Both the position numbers and the translations under genes were made by a program. A stretch of DNA of 64,000 nucleotides from the NCBI RefSeq assembly GCF_029814825.1, contig NZ_CP122379.1:744001-808000 (forward strand), given 5' to 3'. The notes beneath the pieces are model-generated. The model did not search any database and was not told the origin of the DNA. It saw nothing but the letters and a program-made list of their open reading frames with translations. Below, piece after piece: positions 8,801 through 15,549 of this stretch (its first letter is position 1; every line of letters starts with the position of its first letter). The stretch is from Aequorivita marisscotiae. GTDB lineage: Bacteria; Bacteroidota; Bacteroidia; Flavobacteriales; Flavobacteriaceae.

Positions 8801-9350
8801 GTATATTTGCATCCTGAATAGAAGCTCTAATTGAAACTTTATCGCTCAGCTTTCCGGTAATTTGAAGGTCCAGCTCGCTGTTAACCACTGCATTTTGATT
8901 ATTTCCTATGGTAATTCCGCGCGTAATACTACCGGAGGTATTTAGACCGTCAAAAGGTGTAAAAACATTTTTTGTAGTGCTTTCGTCCAACGAATAAAGC
9001 TTGTCGATTTTACCAGTATTTTCAACTATAATTTCTGAATCGAAGGTGAAATATTCGCGTGTTAAAAATTCGGGATACTGTAAATATTGGATGGTTAACG
9101 AATCTTGCTGTTGCTGTAATTCTTCGGAAAAAATAATAGTTCCCTTTTTAAAATCTATTCGGTAACTGAACGGATTTGGCGAATTTCCGTTTTTATCGAG
9201 AATTACAAATCGCTTTGGATTAATACCCGCGCTGTCCAAAACAACAGTGTCCCGTAAAGCAACTTTTTTCTCTTTATAATTTGAAGAAATATCCTGCGCA
9301 TAGCCAGCAGCCACAATAAAAAAGAATAAAACAGACAGGAATAACTTCAT
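5886..9350 (-). CDS. Large probable outer-membrane beta-barrel protein
   Basis: This 1154-residue protein starts with a clean signal peptide (MKLFLSVLFFFIVAAGYAQ). An N-terminal segment of about 100 residues follows, then GSITRGITIGNNQNAVVNS, a DxDLQITGKLSDKVSIRASIQD block resembling plug or periplasmic strands, and several hundred residues of alternating aromatic/polar strands. It ends in a terminal aromatic residue (VQLRAYF), as barrel proteins assembled by BAM do. A DYNNNGIQELEEFE stretch resembles a calcium loop. I recognise it as a conserved but unnamed flavobacterial envelope protein. No TonB box or carboxypeptidase-like domain is evident, so SusC-type transport is not supported. Its function is unknown. 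Confidence 0.65.
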   Translation of the reverse strand: MKLFLSVLFFFIVAAGYAQDISSNYKEKKVALRDTVVLDSAGINPKRFVILDKNGNSPNPFSYRIDFKKGTIIFSEELQQQQDSLTIQYLQYPEFLTREYFTFDSEIIVENTGKIDKLYSLDESTTKNVFTPFDGLNTSGSITRGITIGNNQNAVVNSELDLQITGKLSDKVSIRASIQDANIPTQEGGYSQSLNEFDQIFIELFGENWNIRAGDIDLQNSNSYFGKFTKKVQGISLGGIFNNEDGSKISAYASGALVRGVFSKSEFIGQEGNQGPYKLVGPNGELYILVVSGSERVYVNGLLLQRGENEDYVIDYNAGEIKFNPTFPITSNMRIMVEYQYTDRSYTRFIGYGGGNYTSENLDLGVYVYSENDAKNQPLQQSLSEEQVAILQAAGDNRELMNAPSAVPDTYSENKILYKKETINGEEIFVFSSNPEDELFSVRFSLVGPNNGNYVISETNAISRIFEYVAPVNNVPQGNYAPVIRLNAPIKLQVGGLNGSFHPSEKTQVDFEVAGSKNDLNLFSDIDDNNNDGFAGRLAFKQRLVTTADTLKIDGFGSLDFVQRDFRTIERLYNIEFNRDWNLINPMGNQSFVISGVEVSHPKIGGGRYEFQNLNYSENFNGTRHVIGSELRLKKFQVHTHGSYLNSKADSIASKFFRFNNRTTYSLEKAWVGAKVALEDNQIKDVVRDSISPISQKFSAFEAFTGIGDSTKVFVEAGYQYRVTDSVRNNLLQKVNSSNTYYLKSRLINTENTQLSAFANYRTLKYEPKTGTGFNPNDSLPVTIDNRETERSLNSRILYNQSLFDGGIRLNTALESNNGVIAQQEFTYVKTEPGQGVYVWIDYNNNGIQELEEFEVAQFQDQAEYVRVLLPNQVFLKIRQNKFSQILTLNPQNWSNKEGFKKLLSHFYNQTSYVLDRKVKRKNDGFNINPFEDGGEDQLGLTLNFRNALFFNRGKQRYTTSYTFISTSADNLLAVGLQRNNLKSHQLNFNHKFYESWLLNLKGATGSNESLSESFASRNYRLDMYEFIPKISYLLSQQTRFDVFYEFANQDNQLGEMEQLKQQTLGFSFAYTNAEKISVNGELNYIDNNFTGSPFSPVAYQMLEGLQPGTNFTWRLLFQKRITKYLDANLSYFGRKSEATKTVHTGSVQLRAYF

Positions 9351-9613
9351 TGACTATTAAACTAAACACTTGGGTTTTTATTTCCCTTTTCCGCGCATCC
9401 GGGAATCTTTTGGTATTACAACAAACTTTTCTAGTTAAACTTATTTCACAAGATTTTATTTTGTGTATTCCAATCCTTCGGCTGTTGCTAGGGATAAACT
9501 TTGGTGGGAATTTCATCAAAAATAGACAAACCAGTAAAGAAATACTCAACAAGTTGGTAATCGAAATTTAGATTTTTATATTGCGACTACAAAAAAAATA
9601 AACCTAAAAGAGA

Positions 9614-9631
9614 TTCCCGCCTCCGCGGGAA
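9614..9631 (+). repeat. GC-rich hairpin in the xth leader
   Basis: TTCCCGC-CTCC-GCGGGAA forms a 7-bp perfect stem with a 4-nt loop, ending five bases before the xth ATG. A three-codon mini-frame ATGTTATGA (9632-9640) overlaps the real start codon. This is the only notable structure in the 286-bp divergent gap 9351-9636. Confidence 0.55.
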
Positions 9632-9636
9632 ATGTT

Positions 9637-10401
9637 ATGAAAATAATCTCATACAACGTAAACGGAATTCGCGCCGCAATGCGCAAAGGATTTATTGATT
9701 GGCTTAAAGCCGCAAACCCCGATGTTGTTTGCCTTCAGGAAACTAAAGCAAATTTTGATCAAGTTGAAATTGAACAAATTGAAGACGCTGGTTACCCGTA
9801 TCACTATTGGCACAGCGCGGTAAAAAAAGGCTACAGCGGGGTGGCCATTTTTTCAAAAATAAAACCAAACCACGTTGAATACGGCACCGGTATAGAATAT
9901 ATGGATTATGAAGGAAGAAACATCCGTGTAGATTTTAACGATGTTTCCGTGATGAGTTTGTATTTGCCAAGCGGAACAAATATTGCCCGTTTGGAACATA
10001 AATTTAAATTTATGGCCGATTTTCAAAAATATGTTGATAAGCTGAAAAAAGAAATACCAAACTTGGTTATTTGTGGCGATTACAATATTTGTCACGAAGC
10101 CATTGATATTCACGATCCCGTTCGCAATAAAAACGTTTCTGGCTTTTTACCAGTAGAAAGGGAATGGTTAGATAGGTTTATGAAAAGTGGGTTTATTGAT
10201 AGTTTTCGCCATTTTAACAAAGAGCCGCACAATTACACCTGGTGGAGCTACCGCGCCAATGCCCGAAACAATAACAAAGGTTGGCGTATAGATTACAATT
10301 TGGTTTCAAAACCGTTGCTGGATAATTTAAAACGCGCCGTAATCCTGCCCGATGCAATGCACAGCGACCATTGTCCGCATTTAGTGGAACTTGAATTTTA
10401 A
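9637..10401 (+). CDS. xth: Exodeoxyribonuclease III / AP endonuclease
   Basis: This 254-residue metal-dependent phosphodiesterase of the exonuclease-endonuclease-phosphatase family cleaves DNA at abasic sites and removes 3' blocks in base-excision repair. Visible motifs are SYNVNGIRAA (metal-binding Asn), CLQETK (catalytic Glu), VICGDYNI (Asp/Asn pair), WWSYR and the final SDHCPH block with the catalytic Asp-His pair. The length and order fit the XthA family. The aldo/keto reductase follows after 2 nt, so the two are probably co-transcribed. Confidence 0.95.
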   Translation: MKIISYNVNGIRAAMRKGFIDWLKAANPDVVCLQETKANFDQVEIEQIEDAGYPYHYWHSAVKKGYSGVAIFSKIKPNHVEYGTGIEYMDYEGRNIRVDFNDVSVMSLYLPSGTNIARLEHKFKFMADFQKYVDKLKKEIPNLVICGDYNICHEAIDIHDPVRNKNVSGFLPVEREWLDRFMKSGFIDSFRHFNKEPHNYTWWSYRANARNNNKGWRIDYNLVSKPLLDNLKRAVILPDAMHSDHCPHLVELEF

Positions 10402-10403
10402 AA

Positions 10404-11441
10404 ATGAAATACACAATCCTCCCAAATACAAATTTAAAAATCAGCAAACTCTGCCTCGGCACCATGACCTGGGGCCAGCAAAACATTGAAGCCGAAGCCC
10501 ACGATCAGCTGGATTTTGCCATTGAAAAAGGCATCAATTTTATTGATTGCGCCGAAATGTATCCCGTGCCCGCCAATCCTAAAACGCAGGGAAGAACCGA
10601 AACTTATATTGGCAATTGGTTTGCGAAAAAAAAGAATCGCGAAAACTTGGTTTTAGCCACCAAGATTGCTGGCCCGAGCCGAAATATGGACCATATTCGT
10701 CAACCATTGGATTTCAGTAAAAATTCTTTGGAAAATGCACTGCATAATAGTTTAAAACGGCTGCAGACAGAGTATATAGATTTATACCAACTCCATTGGC
10801 CGGAGCGAAACACCAATTACTTTGGCCAGCGGGATTACAGCCATAAGCCGAATGAAGAATGGCGAGATAATTTTGCCGAAATTTTAAGTAATTTGGAAGA
10901 ATTCGTAAAAGCGGGAAAAATTCGCTATTTCGGGCTCTCCAACGAAACTCCTTTTGGCGTAATGCGTTGTTTGGAAGAAACGCGAAAGGGAAAATTAAAA
11001 GTGGTTTCCGTTCAAAATCCGTTTAACTTGGTTAACCGAAAAGACGAAATTGGTTTAAGTGAAATTCTTCAACGTGAAAATATTGGGTATTTGCCTTATT
11101 CGCCCTTAGGGTTTGGTACGCTCACCGGAAAATATTTAAACGGAACCGCCGACAAAAATTCTCGAATTAATCAATTTAAACAATACAGTCGCTATAGCAA
11201 TGCAAATGCTGTTCAAGCAACTGAAAAATATTTCGAAATTGCCAAAAATAACAACCTCAGCTTTGCACAAATGGCTTTGGCTTTTATTCTTCAGAAAAAA
11301 TTTGTAACCGCCCCAATTATTGGCGCGACGGCTATCACGCAACTTTCGGAAAATATTGAAAGTATTAATGTTTCGCTTTCCAAAGAAATTTTAAAGGAGA
11401 TTAATGCGGTACACAGTCAAATTCCGAATCCAGCTCCTTAG
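10404..11441 (+). CDS. Aldo/keto reductase, Tas-like
   Basis: This is a 345-residue NADPH-dependent oxidoreductase with a (beta/alpha)8 barrel. The tetrad is visible: Asp and Tyr in FIDCAEMYP, Lys in LVLATKIAGP and His in LYQLHWPER. The cofactor-binding end reads APIIGATAITQLSENIES. The NYFGQRDY insertion and LPYSPLGFGTLTGKYLNG are typical of the E. coli Tas/YghZ branch. The natural substrate is unknown. The start sits 2 nt after the xth stop. The 3' end runs into a hairpin repeat shared with other intergenic copies. Confidence 0.92.
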   Translation: MKYTILPNTNLKISKLCLGTMTWGQQNIEAEAHDQLDFAIEKGINFIDCAEMYPVPANPKTQGRTETYIGNWFAKKKNRENLVLATKIAGPSRNMDHIRQPLDFSKNSLENALHNSLKRLQTEYIDLYQLHWPERNTNYFGQRDYSHKPNEEWRDNFAEILSNLEEFVKAGKIRYFGLSNETPFGVMRCLEETRKGKLKVVSVQNPFNLVNRKDEIGLSEILQRENIGYLPYSPLGFGTLTGKYLNGTADKNSRINQFKQYSRYSNANAVQATEKYFEIAKNNNLSFAQMALAFILQKKFVTAPIIGATAITQLSENIESINVSLSKEILKEINAVHSQIPNPAP

Positions 11442-11470
11442 TCCCCCTCACCCTCAAAGAGAGCTTTTTT
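11437..11470 (-). repeat. Degenerate GC-rich hairpin repeat, copy 2
   Basis: Read on the minus strand this contains CTTTGAGGGTGAGGGGGACTAAG, aligning with TTTGGGGATTAGGGGAACTTT of copy 3 and with the glyS copy. It fills the convergent space between the aldo/keto reductase and the acyl-CoA dehydrogenase and overlaps both gene ends, so it may also act as a terminator. Confidence 0.45.
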
Positions 11471-12833
11471 ACACAAACGCACTATAACCGGTAATGGCTC
11501 GACCCACAATTAACGAATTGATTTCTTTGGTGCCTTCGTAACTGTAAATTGCTTCGGCATCTGCTACGAAACGGGCAACGTCGTACTCCAGTAAAATTCC
11601 GTTGCCGCCCATCACTTCGCGGGCTTGGCTCACTACGTCGCGGGTTCGCATACTGCAAAATACTTTTGCCAACGAAGCGTGTTCATCGGTAAGTAAACCT
11701 TCATCCTGCAATTCGGATAGACGGAAACACATAGTTTGCATTGCCGTAAGATTGGCAACCATTTCAACTAAATGATTTTGCACCAATTGAAAAGAAGCAA
11801 TCGGTTTTCCAAACTGTTCGCGTTTTTTGGTGTATTTTAGAGCTGCTTCATAAGCGCCTCGAGCGCAACCCACTGCTTGCCAAGCCACTCCTGCGCGCGT
11901 CATTCGCAATACTTTGGCAGTGTCTTTAAACGAATCGCATTTTTGAAGTCGGTCGCTTTCGGGAATACGACAATCGGTCATAGTTATCAGTGCGTTTTGC
12001 ACGGTTCGAAGTGCCATTTTGTTTTCAATTTTTTCAGCCTTAAAACCCGGATTTCCCTTTCTAACCAAAAATCCCTTCACTTGATCGGAAGCTTCGTCGC
12101 GTGCCCAAATTACAGTAACATCAGCGAAAGTAGCATTCCCAATCCATTTTTTTTGTCCGTTTAAAACCCATTCATCGCCTTCCTGTCTGCAGGTAGTTCC
12201 CAAACCTCCGGCAACAGCCGAACCAACTTCGGGTTCCGTTAGGCCAAAGGCGCCAATAAGTTCCATTTTAGCCATTTTTGGGAGCCATTCCTGCTTTTGT
12301 TCTTCGCTTCCGCAGATATAAATAGATCCCATTGCCAAGCCGCTATGAACGCCAAAGAATGTTGAAATTGAAACATCCACCCGCGCCAATTCCATCGCGA
12401 TAATGCCTTCCATAACGTAGGTTTCATAAGGCGTTCCGTAACCTTCATAGGTAAGTCCGCAGATGTTTAATTCTGCCATTTTCGGAATAATTTGAAACGG
12501 AAATTCGGCCTTGTTCCAATATTCGTTGGCTATCGGCTTTATTTCGTCTTCCATAAAATTGCGCACTTTTATTTGTAATTCTCGCTGTTGGGGAGTGAGT
12601 TTTAACGCCAAATCGTAAAAATCGCCATCAATGGGCGGCAATTTGTGTTGTCCTTTTTTTCCACCTTTATGTTTCAGCATTCGCATTAATCCTGCAAGTT
12701 GCCTATCGTCAAGCTCGCCAACAGTTTTCATAATTTCGGAAAGATCTACTTTTTGCGAAAGTTTCCCCAGCGCGTCCAGATCAATGTCCTGCATTAAATT
12801 AATAGTTTGTTTAATTTTAGAAAAGATAGACAT
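11469..12833 (-). CDS. Acyl-CoA dehydrogenase, glutaryl-CoA dehydrogenase-like
   Basis: This FAD enzyme of 454 residues is counted from ATG 12833 (MSIFSKIKQTI); a frame upstream to 12884 adds an unlikely leader. After an unusual N-terminal segment of about 70 residues comes the standard fold. FAD/substrate motifs are GAFGLTEPEVGS and WVLNGQKKWIGNA, followed by REQFGKPIASFQLVQ. The catalytic glutamate is in IYSYEGTKEINSLIVGRAITG, a C-terminal signature closest to glutaryl-CoA dehydrogenases. The likely role is alpha,beta-dehydrogenation, and possibly decarboxylation, of an acyl-CoA from amino-acid or fatty-acid breakdown. The exact substrate is not determinable. It lies downstream of the M23 peptidase gene on the same strand. 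Confidence 0.9.
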   Translation of the reverse strand: MSIFSKIKQTINLMQDIDLDALGKLSQKVDLSEIMKTVGELDDRQLAGLMRMLKHKGGKKGQHKLPPIDGDFYDLALKLTPQQRELQIKVRNFMEDEIKPIANEYWNKAEFPFQIIPKMAELNICGLTYEGYGTPYETYVMEGIIAMELARVDVSISTFFGVHSGLAMGSIYICGSEEQKQEWLPKMAKMELIGAFGLTEPEVGSAVAGGLGTTCRQEGDEWVLNGQKKWIGNATFADVTVIWARDEASDQVKGFLVRKGNPGFKAEKIENKMALRTVQNALITMTDCRIPESDRLQKCDSFKDTAKVLRMTRAGVAWQAVGCARGAYEAALKYTKKREQFGKPIASFQLVQNHLVEMVANLTAMQTMCFRLSELQDEGLLTDEHASLAKVFCSMRTRDVVSQAREVMGGNGILLEYDVARFVADAEAIYSYEGTKEINSLIVGRAITGYSAFV

Positions 12834-12899
12834 AGCTGCAGTTTTAGAATTGATTTCTAAAGATACTACTAAGCTATTTTTCAAACGGCTAAAAAAAAG

Positions 12900-14039
12900 T
12901 TAATTCGGAAATACGGCTTTTAGTGTGGCTTCATTTACAAAACCTTTTAAACTGTCTCGGATTTGAATATGAAACCAGTTTTGATTTTTTCCCAAAACAA
13001 TAATTGTGTCGTGCTTTTTCAAACTGCCAAATTGTTCAAAAACTGAAGCGGGCCCTTTATGAATATTTGCGCGATTTCTTACATTAACAGCTTTTGTAAT
13101 TGCCGAAGATTTTTCACTGGGCTGAATCTCGGTTTTCTTAATAAATGAAAGCGGATTTATTGCTCCGCGTGCTTTGTAAATTCCGAAATGAAGATGTGGC
13201 TCCGTGGTTTGTGCATTGCCCGTATTGCCTACAAAACCGAGAGTGTCGCCAATTTTTACCCTTTTTCCTTCGGAAACTGCAATGCTGTCTAAATGCGCAT
13301 AATAAATAATCTTTCCAAAGAGACCGTCGCGAAGCCAAACCTGTTTGCCGCCCAGACCGCGCTCGCCTACCGAAGAAATAACGCCATTTGAAACTGCAAT
13401 CACCGGCGTACCCCGTACTGCGAAAATATCAACTCCTTCGTGGGAGCGGCTTCCTGAATCGCGTGGATCTGCCCAAAAACTCTGGATGTTTTTATTTCCC
13501 GCCCCACTTACAGGAAAGGTGTATATTGGTTCTGTATAAATTTTTAAAACAAAAGAAAATTGCAACTCCAGTTGCGGCTGGACCATAACTTTGTAAAATC
13601 CGGATGTTTCTATTTCTTTTGACAGAAATGGCTTTTTTATTTCCGAGCTTTCTAAAAGTTCAAAAGATTGAAGCGAATCATTCTTCGCCTGAAAGAGATC
13701 TACAAATACCAAGGCAGAATCAGCTTGTTTTTCCACATCAACCACAATGCGTTCGCCTTCTTTCAACTGAATGTTATAGCTGTAAACATTGAAATTTTCC
13801 TTTGAAAAAACACCGCTTTCCGAATAAGGTAATGTAATTTGAATACTATCCTGCTTTGCCCTCTCAAAAGCCTTGTTCCAATTAACCAACAGGGAATCAT
13901 TTTTTGAAAAATTGCGTTCGTAAACCTCGCGGGCCGTGGGTTGCACAAATACATCGGCCGCTTTGCGTACTTGTTTGCAGCCACTGGCAATTATTATGAA
14001 AAGGATAATAATTAAAAAAAAATTCAAATTCATAACCAT
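12900..14039 (-). CDS. M23 family peptidase lipoprotein with SH3 domain
   Basis: This 379-residue envelope protein has a lipoprotein signal ending IIASGCKQ (Cys about 21; ATG at 14033 is an alternative start). A beta-rich N-terminal domain (about 60-170) precedes a LytM/M23 zinc-peptidase domain with SRSHEGVDIFA (His and Asp ligands) and EPHLHFGIY (HxH). A C-terminal SH3b domain begins VNVRNRANIHKGP. Such proteins cleave cross-bridges in peptidoglycan or activate amidases. All visible zinc-ligand motifs are intact, so it is probably active. It lies between radA (upstream) and the acyl-CoA dehydrogenase on the same strand, separated from radA by a hairpin repeat. Confidence 0.9.
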   Translation of the reverse strand: MVMNLNFFLIIILFIIIASGCKQVRKAADVFVQPTAREVYERNFSKNDSLLVNWNKAFERAKQDSIQITLPYSESGVFSKENFNVYSYNIQLKEGERIVVDVEKQADSALVFVDLFQAKNDSLQSFELLESSEIKKPFLSKEIETSGFYKVMVQPQLELQFSFVLKIYTEPIYTFPVSGAGNKNIQSFWADPRDSGSRSHEGVDIFAVRGTPVIAVSNGVISSVGERGLGGKQVWLRDGLFGKIIYYAHLDSIAVSEGKRVKIGDTLGFVGNTGNAQTTEPHLHFGIYKARGAINPLSFIKKTEIQPSEKSSAITKAVNVRNRANIHKGPASVFEQFGSLKKHDTIIVLGKNQNWFHIQIRDSLKGFVNEATLKAVFPN

Positions 14040-14051
14040 GCTAATGTACTT

Positions 14052-14112
14052 AAAGTTCCCCTAATCCCCAAAGGGGAAAGCCTTACGCTGCTTCTGCCAT
14101 TCTGGGAGGTTG
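14052..14112 (-). repeat. GC-rich hairpin repeat, copy 3 (most complete)
   Basis: On the minus strand it reads CCTCCCCAACCTCCCAGAA, a spacer, then TTTCCCCTTTGGGGATTAGG and GGAACTTTAAG. It contains the palindrome TTCCCCTTTGGGGA. It occupies most of the radA-M23 gap. Copies 1 and 2 match its second half. Confidence 0.55.
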
Positions 14113-14141
14113 GGGAGGATACTTTTCCCTTAGCGAGAAAG

Positions 14142-15503
14142 TTACCCAAAAAGATGATGCACCACATCGTGCACCTTGGCTACTTTAATAATATTTATGT
14201 GAAAGTTATTCTTTGGGATTTTGCAGTATTTTGAAATTACTATGGAAGTAAAACCAAGTTTTTCGGCTTCCATAATGCGCTGCTCCACACGGGTTACGGG
14301 ACGTACCTCGCCGGCAAGGCCAACCTCCGCGGCAAAGCAAAGGCGCTTATCTATAGCAATATCAATATTTGAGGAAAGTACTGCGGCAACTACCGCTAAA
14401 TCTATTGCGGGATCGTCAACGGTTATTCCTCCGGTTACGTTTAAAAATACATCTTTTGCACCAAGTTTAAAACCGGCGCGTTTTTCCAAAACTGCTAAAA
14501 TCATATTCAGCCGTTTGGCGTTATAACCCGTGGCGCTGCGTTGTGGTGTACCATAAACTGCGCTGCTTACTAAGGCTTGAATTTCTATCATCAAGGGGCG
14601 CATACCTTCCAGAGTAGCAGAAATTGCGGTTCCGCTTAAGTCTTCGTCATTTTTTGAAATTAGTATTTCCGAAGGGTTGGAAACTTCGCGAAGACCACTG
14701 CCCTGCATTTCGTAAATACCGAGTTCGTTTGTACTTCCAAAACGATTTTTGTTGGCTCGGAGGATTCTGTAAATATGGTTTCGGTCGCCTTCAAACTGCA
14801 GCACGGTATCTACCATATGCTCCAAAATTTTTGGGCCAGCGATATTTCCATCTTTAGTTATATGACCAATTAAAATTACCGGAGTTGCGGTTTCCTTTGC
14901 AAATTTTATAAGTTCGGCCGTGGTTTCCCGAATTTGCGAAATACTGCCCGCAGTGCTTTCAATATGGTCTGTGTGTAAAGTTTGAATAGAATCGATTACC
15001 ACGATATCTGGTTCAATTTCTTCAATATTTCTAAAAATATTCTGCGTTTTTGTTTCGGTTAAAATGAAACAGTTTTCGGAAATAGGTTGAATACGTTCGG
15101 CGCGCATTTTTATTTGTTGGGCACTTTCTTCGCCCGAAACGTAAAGCGTTTTATACGGAAGTTGCAAAGCAATTTGCAGCATTAACGTACTTTTCCCAAT
15201 GCCGGGTTCGCCGCCCAAAAGCGTTAGGGAACCTGGAACCAATCCGCCGCCAAGAACTCTATTTAATTCGTTGTTTTTTGTGTTTAAACGGGCTTCGGCT
15301 TGTGTTGATATTTCAGAAATACGCTGTGGTTTTGCCACTCTTTTTGAGGCGTTTTCGGAAGATTTCCAACTTACCTTTTCGGCTTTTTGGATTACTTCTT
15401 CGGCAATGGTATTCCACTCTTTACACGAATTGCACTGCCCCTGCCATTTGCCGTATTGGGCACCGCAGTTTTGGCAGAAAAATGTTGTTTTTGTTTTAGC
15501 CAT
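14142..15503 (-). CDS. radA: DNA repair protein RadA/Sms
   Basis: The 453-residue length is the family standard. It has an N-terminal C4 zinc finger (FCQNC ... CNSC, residues 10-27) and a RecA-like ATPase with Walker A GGEPGIGKST (about 97-106). A Walker B-like IVVIDSIQT follows, then the RadA-specific KNRFG motif, and a C-terminal Lon-protease-like domain (DVFLNVTGGITVDDPAIDLA) that lacks protease activity in known members. RadA drives branch migration of recombination intermediates. It is divergent from the histidine kinase gene, with only 46 bp between the starts. Confidence 0.97.
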   Translation of the reverse strand: MAKTKTTFFCQNCGAQYGKWQGQCNSCKEWNTIAEEVIQKAEKVSWKSSENASKRVAKPQRISEISTQAEARLNTKNNELNRVLGGGLVPGSLTLLGGEPGIGKSTLMLQIALQLPYKTLYVSGEESAQQIKMRAERIQPISENCFILTETKTQNIFRNIEEIEPDIVVIDSIQTLHTDHIESTAGSISQIRETTAELIKFAKETATPVILIGHITKDGNIAGPKILEHMVDTVLQFEGDRNHIYRILRANKNRFGSTNELGIYEMQGSGLREVSNPSEILISKNDEDLSGTAISATLEGMRPLMIEIQALVSSAVYGTPQRSATGYNAKRLNMILAVLEKRAGFKLGAKDVFLNVTGGITVDDPAIDLAVVAAVLSSNIDIAIDKRLCFAAEVGLAGEVRPVTRVEQRIMEAEKLGFTSIVISKYCKIPKNNFHINIIKVAKVHDVVHHLFG

Positions 15504-15549
15504 AATAGTTCGGCTAAATTAAATATATTTACACAACAAACTTCGCTAA

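Noticed and set aside
5886-9350. SusC/TonB-dependent receptor
   Set aside because: No TonB box, plug domain or SusD partner next to it; only a general barrel pattern.
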